Notes: generated by a model from the letters alone, not told the origin. 64,000 nt of DNA from Antedon mediterranea (GCF_964355755.1 NC_092674.1:11973001-12037000), one strand, 5' to 3'. Counted from the stretch's first letter, positions 35,701 through 47,815 are shown. Numbers and translations are program-made.

Positions 35701-37829
35701 GCTCCAGTTGAGGCTCCCTTGTCGTTAGTGCTACGACAGAAATGTGTAATGAGTAACCGGCAAATAATGACGTAATTCATAGAGTGTCCTTATTTTGGAT
35801 GCCATGATTGTAAGTGACGTCACACACAATTTCTGACCACTCCCTAAAGTCTGTAGCTCCCTATCAAATTGATCAGATTCACTATACATAGTATAACAAA
35901 CTGAACATGTATCATTGATGTTACAGCAACTCGCTAGCATCAGTTAGATTTGTTTTTCCTACTTAACTATCTCCATAATCATACCATCTAACTATCATGG
36001 TGCTACTTATGCACAATACTATTTGGCTGGGATGGTATGATTCTTGGCAATTATCTCGCCCCCAATAAAATAACTGTATTCCATGTACACGGTACTATAT
36101 CACAAGCACAGCGAACTAATATAACATGAGTAGCCACCGAAAAAGCCAAATAATTAAAGAATTAATCATTATTTAAGGTAAGGTGGACCAGTAGTGGTAT
36201 CAAATATATAATAAATAAGCTAAATAACAATTAAAGAATTTCATTATTGAGAGTAAGGTGACCGCAGTAGTTGCATCAAATACATAATGAAACGTTAAAC
36301 ATTGTATTACTGTGTTATGTGGCGTTGTGTATAAAGTAGTAGGCCTAGTTATAGTGTATGGTAGTTTGTTTGTGAATTTTTGAATGGAATAAGTACTCTG
36401 ATGCACATATATCATTAATAAACCCCAACAAATATAACCTCCCAGCTTTAAGACTTAGTATATATCATATCAATTATCCTAGATATGTTCATCTTCACTC
36501 CATGCAATGCACATCAATTCGAATGTACATTGAGCGGATGTACTACAGACATCAGCGTATGTGACGGAAATTTTGATTGTAATGATGGTTCAGATGAGCA
36601 ACATTGTTGTAAGTGTTGATGTCCGTATTATATATTAGGGACTTTTAGATAGATTGATTGATTGAGCGTGCACACGACGGCCACGTCCACATGGGTCGCA
36701 GTCGACTGTTCTCGTCAAGAACTAAAAGAAATTTTATATTAAATGGACATTTACGTTGACGTGACAGTGAACGTATGATGTAATGACCTTGGGATCTGAC
36801 CTTGTAATCTCTATAGCAGTAGCGCTCATTCGTGGTGCTATTCCACCGCGCTGGGCCGATGGAAGTAAAGAGGTCCTAGTAGTATAGTGATAAGACCTAT
36901 CCCAGGCCATTAACAGTATTATTATTAAAAAAACTTTATTTAAATAACCAATACAAATTAATAATTCACAGTTTTTAAAATATAATTTGACTCAAATTCA
37001 CTTTACTACATTATCAGAAAATCATCGTGACACATTCTCAGCCATGATTTTGGTAAAAATTTGCAGTGTTATGAGGTCATACGTTCAACTGTACTCAACT
37101 CATGTCAGAGAGCGAACGTGAACATGCTACTGAAGTGCTCAAATTTGACAGTCGACGTACCGGACGCATAGCGCATGCGCATATTATAACAATGACGTAG
37201 TAGGGTAGCAGTCGACATAGTTTACGTGAAAATCTAAAATTCCCTATTATATAGGGCTTGATAACATTGGCACTTTAGCAGAGAAATGTTCACTGTTAAA
37301 GTATCAATGAAAGTTGAGTATTACCTAGAAATATTATTGATAAATACATTTTTGCTGCTCAACGTTGGTCCACGATTGGCTGCTTCACTCCTCCCTCTTA
37401 TAATCTGTGGTTTTATCTTATCATGTTTAATAGGGAATCAATTGTATACAAAATTAATTTAATTTTAACGTAAGCTCTTAATAGGTAGGCCTATTATAGT
37501 ATTAATTTTAGTTTTATCAATATTAGCACAATTCCTTCCACCACAATCACAGAAAAAGGTTAGGTTCATCAGGGCAAATGCAAGTGTAGGGGAATTGAAG
37601 GCGACCTGAATGTATTAAAAAAAAAATCCCCTTGGGTATGGCTGTTATGATTTATTAATTAACATTAGCTTTTGTTTATATGGTTTACTAATTTTCAAAC
37701 AAACTGTACCGTATGTTTTAATATTGTAGCTAGTACTGTTGCTAAGCCTTGCTACTCGTACTTGGGAATAACTTCTGTTACAGAAGAAAACGACAACTTC
37801 CATACCACTTTACAAACTACTGACCAATT

Positions 37830-37862
<33 letters not shown>

Positions 37863-40800
37863 AACTACTACAACTTCTATTACTACAGACAACGTTAGTG
37901 TTGTTAGTGTTTCATACAAGAAACTTGACAATTCCAGTTTGTCTAGCACCTCCGATTATGTTACTACCACTCCAAGTATACAACAATCAAGTAAAAACTT
38001 GTTCACGGACACATCAAATGCTGTTTCTATTGAAGGTAAAGCTCTGTCCACACTGTCACACTTCATATGACAAAAAGGCGATGTGCCCATGGACACGATG
38101 ACGTCATATCACTACCATATTTAGGCACATCACACTTTTGTTTTTAGTTTGATAGTGTAACCAGAGCCTAACAGAGCCATTCTATTATAAAGTGTTGGTG
38201 TTCTTATTATTATATTGATTATTTATACCTCCCAAGCTAATTTTGTTCTTGTGAAAAGCATATTATTATACTGTGTCTCAGAACATAATGATAAGCAAAC
38301 TATGTCTTCAGTAGACTTTTCTTCCAAAGAGGCAATCATAATTTTTGTTAACGTTGTCCAAATATGACATACGATTATTGCTCATGTTTAAATACGTTGA
38401 ATTCTTTGCTTTTTTTTATTTCAAGTTGGTGTCGCCTACCTATTTTTTCTGTAAAACAATTTCATTTTTCTTGCAGATAGTACCTTCAACGACAGTCCAT
38501 ACGATTGCAAGTATTGGGAAGTAAATAGAGTTTCTGTACATGCCGGTATGGACTATGTTATATCAATTATAATGTTATAATGCATTCGTTAAAAAATAGT
38601 AATTCTGATTCTATAATTGAATTAGCTAAAAAAAACACGATTTTGTAATCCGCACAGACGATCCGAAAAGAAGATTTAGAATTCCGACAAATTCAATGCA
38701 ACAATTGAAATAAACGATTTATCAATCCGTAAAAAAAATTATCAATTGATGAAAACAATTTAGCAATCCATCTGTTTAAAAAATTGGTAGGCCTAATTTG
38801 TACAATCGAATTAGCAGCTTATACAAAAGAATTGCACTACCCTTTTGGTGGCACCAATATAGGCTAGTGTTTTACTCTGTTTAGTTTTAATATAGGCCTA
38901 CACTACTGTAGTAAATAGCTATTATCAAAATTCATATAAAACAGATTATGAAAATGCCCTTCCAATCATTGTGTTTGCCCCCGCCTGCGTGAAATCAAAC
39001 CTACGATGTTTATAGTCTTTAATTTTATCTGAACGAAACTTTGAATTTCAGTAAACTGTGAAGCAGAAACACCGGAGTTTAATTCAGTTGACGTAATTTC
39101 AGAAACAAGTGGTGTCACATTCTCTATCGGTTCTACATATTCTGTAAACGAAGGTCAGAGGTTAATTTTAAAAATTCACTCTCTGCCACTTAAATTCTAA
39201 AATGTATTAAACCCACAATACGCTTTTGCACTTTATCGACCCAGTGCCAATTGGTCTCCTATCATTTCACCTGTTTCAAGAAAGCAAACCATCACTTACT
39301 TTCATTGTATAAAATATCTTCATCCTCTGAGTTTCATTGTAATCTTAAGAGTTTGAGCATTAATGCAGAGAGATAGCAGTAGTTTCATTTTTGTATAATA
39401 AATTACAGTCCATGTATATCATAATTAAGCAACCTTTTTGTAGATGGACCATACAAACTTGTGGCAAAATTGATTTCTAAAGAAGTAGGTCGAACTGATG
39501 GTACACGGCAAAATGTGTAAGTTTGACGTTCTAATTTAATTTCTTAAAGATAAAAAAAGATAAAAATAATGTATTTTGTTTTTGAAGAGGTCATTTAAAT
39601 GTCACATAATACTTTTGTTAACCAAAAATTTGATCAAAAAAAAATATTTAACCGATAAAACCAAAATTTGAACAAAACAGTAGTCACCCGGAGGCCTGTG
39701 TAGTAGTCAAGATTTTGTTATTTGTTTGTATAAACAAAATAATTATTTTTAGCAATCAAACCAATGTTGATGGTGGTATCCAATATTATATTATTACAAT
39801 TAAATACAACTAGGCTTATTATATACGTTTATCTTTCAAGGGAAGGAGACCTTCTAAAAATTGCCTCTGATACTATTGACATCAAAATTTATGATAAAAA
39901 TAACAAGGAAATTAGTATGGAATGCGATATTTTGTTTACCAATATTACCGTAAGTAAATAATAAGTTCATTCATATTTTCTAACGAAACTGAGACAGTAT
40001 TCCAGAGATAACTCCCCAAAATAACCTCTTTTATTTTAAAGAATATTTCTCTTGATAATGATACGATTATGCTGCTGCCTGTTTGCCATTTTACTAATGA
40101 AATTGGACCTATGGCGTAAGTACCTATTGATATTTGTTAATACTATTTTACAAACGATGCCATCGCATAATATCATGATACCCTTTTTACATCTGCTACT
40201 AGCAACTACTTGTATGTGACAAGTGGTAAACATGTGTAAAAGCTATGTTGTGGAAAATCGTAGGCCCTAAAATCAACGTAAAAATAAAACATTCTTAAAA
40301 TATTATTTGCTTCGTCAAAACGTGTAAAACCAAAATGCAAGCCAACGCAAACCATTTCTGGTATAGCTACGGTATGGTATTACTCCACCAGTGTAGACTG
40401 CATGATTTAGGTAACATTTAAAAGATATAATTCTAGTGCATAATACTGGACCGATTTTATAAAAATAGAATTGTTTAAATTAGAGATATGTTTTAAAATA
40501 ATAATATTAATAGAGTACATAGCAAAATGCTTAACCAAGGGCATGAAAAACTGCAACAATAAATTCGACTAGTGGAAAAAGAGTGTTTCGTCTATTGTGA
40601 ACAATGTTGATTTTATTAAATAGTTGTTCATTAGTTTTACCTGTATTCTACTATAAAAATCACCAATTACGAAATTAAATTAAATTAAAACATTGTTCAG
40701 TATTAATATTTTCTGACTTGTAGGATATGGTCAACAGAAGGCTGTTTGACTATTTACCAAGAAGATTACATAATCAGTGGTGTGACGTGTAAATGCACCC

Positions 40801-43800
40801 ACCTCACTTCATTTGTCGTTCTCATGAAACCAAAACAGGTGAAACTTACTTCTTACTTCTGTTAACCAACCATTGTCTGATATTATCCATCCTGTTTCCA
40901 GTTAATTTTCTAAGAGATGTCATTTAGAAACACAGACGTTCTTTGAACGTATTATGCGAACGCCTAGTGAAATACAACGTATACAATTATCGAAGTCCAG
41001 TTCGGCGCATGCTTTAACTGGAATAATGATAATAATATTATAAATAATATTTATTTTGTTTTTTCATCATACGATTTACCACTCAGACACGAACATTTTG
41101 AGTGAAAAAAAAATCATTCTTCACATGCTTAGAAACATAATGAGCATGTCTACTCTTGATCTGAAAGTTCAGTAGTCAAATGGCACGTAATGAACATGAA
41201 AGCTCCTTGATAATATCAGAGAAGAGTTAACTTTAATAATTTAACTCTTCCCTGATAATGTTTACGATCACAACTGGAAACTATACCATTACAAATACAC
41301 AGCACGATGATGAAAACAACTAAATAGCAATAGATGATTATGATGCTGACGATAATAAAATGAATAAACAAAAGCAATGACGTTATTAACAAAAAAGCAT
41401 GACGTGTGTTAAAGCACCTTTCTTCTTGATATTCTGACATCTTTAAGCTTACATTATATTCATTTACCAATTGCACGAATCTTGAAAATAACTAGTTTTA
41501 GTAACTTCCTTGAAAAAATGACGAAAGTACAAGCTGCTAAAAAATAATATAAATTAATTAAAAAAATCAGCCTCATTTTTGTTTAAATTTATGAATTTGA
41601 CTTAATAGAAAATTATGAAGAATGTGATGAATGATGAAAGGAAGAAAAATACAAAAACAGAAGAGAATACATTATCTGTGCTTACACATATTGGAATTGG
41701 GATTTCGAGTGTTTTTCTCATCATAACTCTTATTACAGTGTGCGGCATCAGGTATGTGTGTATTTTATATATTTTTGATATGTTTATTTATTTTTCCTCA
41801 ATGTTCACCATGTACAGGAGGAAAAATAAACAAACAACAAACATACAAGACATAAATACTCTAAACAGTTCTAGAGCTACAGTACTTACAATGTGAAGAA
41901 ATGTACAATTGCTAAAATATCTTTTTATTCTGGATTTTTTAAAGAAAAAGCTGTAGGCCTATAAGTTTGACCCAATCCACTAGTATTAATCTATATTTAA
42001 AACATTAACTCTACTAAAAAGAAGACAGAACGCAGAATTACCTCTAAAACGTCATTTGAATTTTGATCTTTTGCCAGGTTTTGGGCAAATATAATATGTC
42101 GGATCTCGTGTGTTCAATTGATATCTCAAACTTTTTAAACTTCTACTTTGCATGCAAACCACAGCGATGTTCTTGTATATAGTTGATACCGTTTGTATTT
42201 TTAAAATAAACCTAAATGGAATACAGTAATTCTAATCGAATTTGTAGTATTCGATCAGTGGTTATTTACAGAAACTACCGCTATTATGTTACGTTCTTTT
42301 CTTCTATTTCAGAGAATTAAGAAACTCCGATCGCTATAGAATATTACGACACCTGATAATCGCTTTAATTTTAGTGAATTTCTTGTTTTCATTCTTAAAT
42401 TTAAATGTAAGTTTCACATTTTTTTTCAACTGATAACAAAGAATAAATTCATGTATTGAATAACGTAAAACAGTTATAAATACATGATCTAATATAATAA
42501 CTATTACCAAATTTCTAACTTGGGTTCATTTCTAGTCAACTCATCGTCATGTATACATATTTTAGATGAGATGATGATTGCCTTAATATTGGTGGGTTGT
42601 TATCACGTTACTCATACCATTTTATGTTTGATTTGATTTGATTTGATTTATTCAATATCGGCTCATTACAATTACAACAGAAAACATAAAAATATATAAT
42701 GAAACAAAAAGCCAGGATTGTCACAAGCGAACCCAATCGCTGTTTAAAGACTTTCCTTTAACATAAATAAAATATAATATAAATATAAAATAAATGACGA
42801 GAAAAAATAAATTAATAAAAATCTAAGACATTATGTAAAAAAATACAGCAGGGACCAGGTAAAATCAAAGAAATAGTGTTTGCGAAGACTAGTCTCGAAT
42901 TCTCGAAACCTGCCAAGGAGAGCAAGCTCACTTAATTCAGAGGGAAGACCATTCCAAAGTTTACAGTTAATATAACCATTAGCATACCCTATTCGATTGA
43001 TGTATATACTCAGTTATTGGCATTATTTTATTGTTATCACGTGACTTATAACATTTTACGTTAAAATAATCATAGCTTATTTCATTTCATTTTCATTTCA
43101 TTTCATTTATAATTATGATAGAAATCAAATGTCCAGTGGTTCATCAATAGTTTAATGTTGTGGTACAAGGGCAGCATTATTTTTTCTTCTATGAGGTTAA
43201 GGCATGAGTAATTCATGACCCACATTATGAATTTATAGGGGTCGCTATATATGCAACCGGGCAGCAGTATTCCAAGATCGGTCGTATATAACAAGTATAT
43301 AATTTAACCATATCGCTGACCGAGGCCGGCACCAGGCTGAACGAGAACAAAATTAATGTCGGGAGACTTTGTTACAAATATCACTCACATGCCTATCTCA
43401 AATTTAGTTTTTTTTAACCTTAAACACACAGTAGCTTAAGGTAGCTTATCAACATGTGACTTTATCACTAGTTGTGAAAGGAAACTTATTTTCATATGGT
43501 GACATTTGCTTGGCTCCAATTGGCGAGATCATCTGAGATGGTCTGCAAAGTGGAATTATTTCCACGCTGGACACATTTACGTCCGATTTTTGAAACATAT
43601 AAACCTGAATTATTGTTTGATGTATTATTCTCCGGTACCCGGTAACACTAGGCCTAATACTGCTTAAAAGTTTCGATATTTAATTTATTTAATAGATTAG
43701 TAATAAAGTTGCATGCGGTCTTCTTGCTGGATGTCTGCACTACAGTCTAATGACAGCATTTTGCTGGATGTTAATGCTGTCAACCGATGTGTACATAAAA

Positions 43801-46062
43801 ATTAAACATTCATTTATGGATCATGAAAAACGATTCGTTTACTGCCGTTACATTTGTTGGATTGTACCCGGTGTTATTGTTCTGATTACTGCCTGTGCGA
43901 CAAGAGAAAACTACGCCTCTGATAAGTAAATTATGTGACTTTCAGGGTCTTTCACACCTGCTCCGGTCCGGCTTCTTCGGCTAAAGGTCATGTTCGAGTC
44001 AGATTAACAACGTTTTGTTTTCACTACGGGCTTCACACATTTCAAGTAAAATGATAGTCGCATGGACCGGACAGGCTGGTGTGAAGCGTATTTTGTGCAA
44101 ATGAGATACCTAATCTAATTCCCACGTCACGTGAACCTAAATGTAGCCGGAGCCGGACTGGACCTATTGTGAAAAGCCTTATTGTAGCATTTACGAAACG
44201 GGTGAAACATTTTTCCAAATAAAAAAACTTGTTTTGTATGTTATAATTGTTTTTGATGGGCTGCATTATAAAGAAAGATAGAGTTAGACAGTTTCCTAGT
44301 GTAAAGTATAACTTAATACTATGAAACATTGCTCGTGTTTTAAACTAACGTTTGCAAGGCTTAATGGAGATTGGGCTGCTGATGATAATATTTAGTTCAT
44401 TTAAATGAAGACATGATAAAACATTACATTTTAATTCTATCTTGTTTATATATAAAGGTGTTGGTTAGATACTGACTCAGGTGCTATATGGACATTCATT
44501 TCGTCGGTTTGCATAACAATTCTGGTAAAATAATTTCAATTGATATTTTCTTCTTCTCATGATTTCATTTCATGCTGAAGTGCTTACAAATAACTACTGT
44601 AATACCTATTTTCGGAATGACAAACAGTATATTATTAGGAAAAATCTTATTGAGGCCATATACATGGCTGCAGTCACGTGCGAATATTTGAGTTAGTGTT
44701 TACCTACCGACAAACAGCCCGACCGACCAACCAATAAAGTGAGCTTTAGAGTCATGTTTGCACGCGACTAAAAAAAGTAGGAATTTAACAAAATGCAATA
44801 GAAAATGTTGTTTTATATTATTTTTTAAAATCATCTATGAATATACATATAAAATTGAATTATTGTTAGTTGTTTACGATCAAAGCAATAATCTAACAAC
44901 AGTATGCCGAGTAACGTTATATTAAAAGTTGTATGTGTGTACGATCGGTTCCACGCCCACAAAACAGAAACCGGAAGAAAATGTACAAATAGTATGTATT
45001 TGTCGCATCAAATCTTAGATCAAAGGACTGTTCTTATAGGTGAGCATCCTGTTAAATTGCCGTGTCGCCGTTGTTCCATGTAAATGCAGTATTGTCATTT
45101 ATTTTTTACGCTATAGATTGTTCTTGTTCAGATGAGTGTGATCGGAGTTTTAATTTACCAGAAATCTAAACTGCCAAATCAAACTACTGATGATGTTAGT
45201 ACACTTAAGCGAGTCAGGTAATTCAGTTTTTTTTCAAATATAGTAATATCATTCTGCCAATTATATTGTCCGTACATTATCAGTATCACAATCAATGATT
45301 GGATCATTAATGCCAACAATGTGTGTAATCATTATAGCCACCATAACTGAGGTATTAAATAGTAACCAAGCTAATTTATCTATCTTTGTTTATATATATA
45401 TATTGTAATATTGTATAAATAATGTTTACTTGTCAGAGCAATGTTAGGAGGTTTACTTCTGCTTTCACCAGTTGTTGGACTTCCTTGGATTTTTGGCATT
45501 ATTGTCATCTTTGATGATTCTCAGACAACGCAATACATTTATGTTATGCTGAATAGCCTGCAAGGTTTCTTCATCTGGCTGTCACAATGCTGTTTCAGCA
45601 CAGAGGTAGGCTAATTAAATAAAGTCAACTTGCTTAGACACTGGGTTCCATGTTTCTCCAGACTGAAGTCTATACGACTCGACAGAACATTTTAAAATCT
45701 TGTTTACACGGTATTTGATACATGCTCATTATTACATAGTGTCCATAATGTTTTAATTCATCTCATGAATTATTCGTGACTTCTGCTTCTTCTGAAAATA
45801 ATGCATCTGGGCTGTGTGTGAATGTAACTTTAATATCTACATCATCAGTAGACGCAGTCTAAACACTTATATATACTTATAAACGTATATCTGTATTATT
45901 ATATTATTGTAGGCAAGACGTGCAATTAAGAAAACCTTCAGCAACCGGATAAGACATACTGATTTCTTTGATAAGACATACAGTACCGCTATGAGTACCC
46001 GTAAATATTCGAATACAGTTATTGATATGAGCACGCTCAAACCTAAATGGAATACCAAATGA
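29703..46062 (+). CDS. Adhesion G protein-coupled receptor: signal peptide, four LDLa repeats, mucin-like stalk, GAIN/GPS, 7TM
   Basis: About 20 exons join in phase: 29703-29766, 29943-30059, 33965-34081, 34478-34579, 36483-36608, 37730-38035, 38477-38545, 39052-39153, 39444-39516, 39753-39775 (uncertain), 39846-39949 (uncertain start), 40042-40115, 40724-40838, 41609-41751, 42313-42406, 43696-43925, 44458-44524, 45117-45217, 45437-45605 and 45913-46062 (stop TGA). They encode about 781 residues. The order is a signal peptide, LDL-receptor class A modules, a Ser/Thr-rich stalk, a GAIN-like region ending in a GPS, seven hydrophobic helices and a short tail. Adhesion GPCRs self-cleave at the GPS and signal through the tethered N-terminal peptide of the 7TM part. 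The ligand is unknown. I do not assign a vertebrate subfamily. Confidence 0.9.
29943..30059 (+). CDS. Exon 2: LDL-receptor class A repeat 1
   Basis: 117-bp phase 1-1 exon. [18 protein letters not shown] and [12 protein letters not shown] give the six-cysteine LDLa framework with acidic DGxDE calcium ligands. A Cys replaces the usual Ser in DGCDE, and there is an extra Cys before the first canonical one, so this repeat has eight cysteines. Confidence 0.88.
31020..32150 (+). mobile_element. 5'-truncated LINE (CR1/L2-like), 3' end of the reverse-transcriptase ORF plus tail
   Basis: Located in aGPCR intron 2, sense orientation. Blocks are [100 protein letters not shown], and [18 protein letters not shown]. 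At least two frameshifts (near 31262 and 31480) break the frame. The 3' end has an L2-like agcgctttgggac and then (AATG)n at 32122-32148. Confidence 0.88.
32572..33300. repeat. ~365-bp unit, two direct copies
   Basis: tgtcttcaacattatgatgc begins copies at about 32573 and 32941. Both run through ttatcgtaggaggagatagg, ccacgatcggaaaacaccc and gaccaactttatataccatcgag-like sequence. They are about 90% alike by eye. A third, partial and inverted copy lies at 35075-35275. All are in aGPCR introns. Open frames in them are not supported as genes. Confidence 0.85.
33965..34081 (+). CDS. Exon 3: LDL-receptor class A repeat 2
   Basis: Another 117-bp phase 1-1 exon. [20 protein letters not shown] followed by [16 protein letters not shown] is a canonical LDLa repeat with intact DGSDE calcium-binding residues. 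Its size and phase equal those of exon 2, indicating origin by exon duplication. Confidence 0.93.
34478..34579 (+). CDS. Exon 4: degenerate LDLa-like repeat 3
   Basis: 102-bp phase 1-1 exon. [18 protein letters not shown] and [12 protein letters not shown] keep the cysteine rhythm but lack the DxSDE calcium ligands. It is probably a diverged LDLa repeat. The donor TGTG|gtatgt is chosen because it preserves phase 1 into exon 5. Confidence 0.7.
34805..35035 (-). mobile_element. tRNA-derived SINE
   Basis: On the minus strand the element opens ggagtggagttgtggcttgg. It has an A box TGGCTTGGTGG (35013-35023) and a B box GGTTTAAGTCC (34969-34979) at tRNA-like spacing, followed by a non-tRNA body ending near 34805. 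These are RNA polymerase III internal promoter elements. It sits in aGPCR intron 4, antisense to the gene. Confidence 0.85.
35075..35275. repeat. Third, inverted partial copy of the ~365-bp repeat
   Basis: Read on the minus strand it contains atggacatccattagacagt, tcggaaaacacccctattt and cattctagaagtaacgcgcg, as in the direct pair at 32572-33300. It lacks the tacatcaggtg segment. Confidence 0.8.
36483..36608 (+). CDS. Exon 5: LDL-receptor class A repeat 4
   Basis: 126-bp phase 1-1 exon. [20 protein letters not shown] and [15 protein letters not shown] form a complete LDLa repeat with intact calcium ligands. Confidence 0.92.
37730..38035 (+). CDS. Exon 6: Thr/Ser-rich mucin-like stalk
   Basis: 306-bp phase 1-1 exon. 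It begins [14 protein letters not shown] and contains an uninterrupted run of about 15 threonines encoded by an (ACT)n-type trinucleotide repeat at 37830-37875, then a Ser/Thr-rich tail with NSS sequons. It likely forms an O-glycosylated spacer between the LDLa modules and the GAIN region. The donor GAAG|gtaaag overlaps the edge of a MITE. Confidence 0.85.
38037..38168. mobile_element. MITE family M1, copy 3, at the aGPCR exon 6 splice donor
   Basis: Inverted ends aagctctgtccacact and agtgtaaccagagcct, with the same interior strings (cgatgtgcccatgga, tatcactaccatattt, ggcacatcac) as the other two copies. It begins one or two nucleotides after the GT of the donor site. Confidence 0.8.
39052..40838 (+). 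CDS. Exons 8-13: GAIN-like region ending in a GPS cleavage motif
   Basis: Exons 8 and 9 give [20 protein letters not shown] and [18 protein letters not shown]. Exon 11 gives [20 protein letters not shown], like the conserved VASDVI strand of GAIN domains. Exon 13 (40724-40838) is the GPS: W..EGC, then [15 protein letters not shown], with the HLT cleavage tripeptide and both cysteine pairs present. Exons 10 and 11 are the weak point. Phase is satisfied only by ending exon 10 at 39772 or 39775 and starting exon 11 at 39846. Autoproteolysis is expected from the intact HL|T. Confidence 0.85.
41609..45605 (+). CDS. Exons 14-19: seven-transmembrane domain
   Basis: TM1 is [20 protein letters not shown] (41609-41751). 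TM2 is [20 protein letters not shown] (42313-42406). TM3 and TM4, [20 protein letters not shown] and [19 protein letters not shown], are in 43696-43925. TM5 spans 44458-44524 and 45117-45217. TM6 is [20 protein letters not shown] and TM7 [20 protein letters not shown] (45437-45605). The TM6 PWIFG and TM7 [11 protein letters not shown] motifs are diagnostic for adhesion (family B2) GPCRs. [11 protein letters not shown] in loop 2 is also typical. Confidence 0.92.
42610..42990 (-). mobile_element. LINE 3' end fragment in an aGPCR intron
   Basis: The minus strand reads [20 protein letters not shown], then [12 protein letters not shown] and a stop, followed by an AT-rich 3'UTR and an (AAATC)n tail at 42632-42650. 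This is the C-terminus of a CR1/L2-type ORF2. It is antisense to the receptor gene. Confidence 0.8.
45913..46062 (+). CDS. Exon 20: cytoplasmic tail
   Basis: [17 protein letters not shown] and then a Ser/Thr-rich end, [20 protein letters not shown], close at TGA after NTK. Basic juxtamembrane residues and Ser/Thr sites are typical of the short aGPCR tail. Confidence 0.88.
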   Translation, partial: ARRAIKKTFSNRIRHTDFFDKTYSTAMSTRKYSNTVIDMSTLKPKWNTK

Positions 46063-47028
46063 GCGAATCCACAATTATTGTGATTTTGCGTGGAAGTATG
46101 GTTTGTATGTAAAAGTATAATTATATCTTTTGTAAAATTATTTAGCAAAAAGTTTTGATAATCATTGGAAAATAAGTTTAGGTTAAAATAAAATAAACTA
46201 TATACTTCGATGGAATATCCTTTAATTACCACACTTTAGATTGCTTGATAGAACAAGATGTTCTTAATTAATTGGTTTTTTTTATTATTGAGAAAAGTAA
46301 ATCAAAATATTTGTTTAGTGAAAGACGATTGTCCAAAAGACATTATGTTTAATATTTGATTAAATGTGTTTAAATGTTGGTGTAATAAAATGAATGGTCA
46401 AGTGTTAATTAAGTTCATTGTTAAGAGTGAAATAATCACTCTCTCCACTCAAATAGATTACATTCGGATATCGCCTTATAGTAGTGTGTTAGGCATTTGC
46501 GTGTACAATTCTGAGCGATAATATATGCACTGCACACTTTCCGTTTACAGAAGATTGAGATTGACAATCAATGTCTTACATAATTGTACAAGATACAAGA
46601 TACAAGAAAACTTTATTCATCCCAACTTGGGAAATTGTGTTGCTGTCTAATAACAATGCCGTATTTAAAAGAGAAATAATAGGCCTAATACATAAGTGTG
46701 ATAATATATATCGTATAATATTTAAATATGTGTAATTTTTTGAAAAGTTAATTACAGAACTATATGAGCATATGTTTTAGCACATACCGCATTAAATCGT
46801 AGATCATTAACAAATTAAATTAAAATACATTATGCTTTGCACAATAATTCATGATTATAAATTGTATAATGTTGAGTTTATTACAGAATATTAATATCTG
46901 TTATTTATACTTTTTACATTGTTTTAATGGTAAGTTGTCACATTACTACATCTTATCTTTATAGATAATAAATCTAACCGTTACTTTATAATGAAAATAT
47001 ATATCTTAAATAAGAAAAGAAATGTACC
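46063..47028. other. 3' flank of the adhesion GPCR; contains a LINE tail
   Basis: AT-rich 3'UTR or intergenic sequence. Position 46589-46670 (acaagatacaagatacaaga, then actttattcatccca) is an antisense LINE 3' tail with an (ATCTTGT)n end. No gene is seen. Confidence 0.55.
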
Positions 47029-47815
47029 AATAGACACGTTTCGCGCTCGCGAGGTCACCGTCAGTTTGACCTTTTAGTGGGTATAGCGATATTTTGAATC
47101 ATCATCATCTTAAAAAGCAATCGTCAAAACTAGCCTTTTGATGGAATGGCATGGTAAGGATGTTATTTATTTTCTAAACTTATGTTTTATATTCACTGTA
47201 GAATTATTTGGGCATTTGGTTCGGAATCATCGACTTTATTTATGTATTGTCATTTTTGGTTTGACATTAGTCTTAGGATAGGCGCCCTATATAATTACGG
47301 TGCATTTAATACATGTTAACTGTTGATTTTATTTACAAATGTTGCGTAAATATATTAATTATTATCTTTCATTCTTCTTCATGTTCCTATTGCATCTTCC
47401 ATGTATTATGTGATGTTCTTCGGCGCTTAAACAGACACCCAAGCCTCCTAGGCCTAGTAGACCAACCGCATCATCAGCCAACGCCACCGGGCGGGCGGAG
47501 AGACCCGAGCACATCGTGGACGTACCTTTCCTTGAAAAATGTCCAAGATTTTGCGCCACTATCCTTCGGAGCCGACGCAAACCACTCAGCAAGTGTTTGA
47601 AAATTAAAAACAGGAATATTATTCAGTGATTTTGTGTAGTTAAATTCACGATTTATCCAACATATACAACATTTATGATGCACCTTGCAACAAAAGCACT
47701 CGGCAGTCGCCATTTCGCTATGCTTCAACACGCACTAGGCGAGAGCTGTGTTCGGTTTGTTTACAAATCTATACCCACTATTTCTGATTGGTCGCGAGCG
47801 CGAAACGTGTCTATT
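47029..47815. mobile_element. 787-bp terminal-inverted-repeat element with a captured or relic coding piece
   Basis: The ends are perfect 24-bp inverted repeats beginning AATAGACACGTTTCGC. After unequal spacers, AGTGGGTATAG is also inverted-repeated. The interior minus strand (47474-47731) has an open segment with MATAECFCCKVHHKCCICW and SGAKSWTFFKERYVHDVLG, GC-richer than its surroundings. AAAG|gtacgt inside it resembles a splice donor, so it may be an exon of an autonomous relative or of a captured host gene. No target duplication is clear. Confidence 0.72.

Noticed and set aside
45867-46232. 121-residue minus-strand frame
   Set aside because: It is antisense to the last exon and 3' flank of the adhesion GPCR. 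The sense strand has a clear coding exon.
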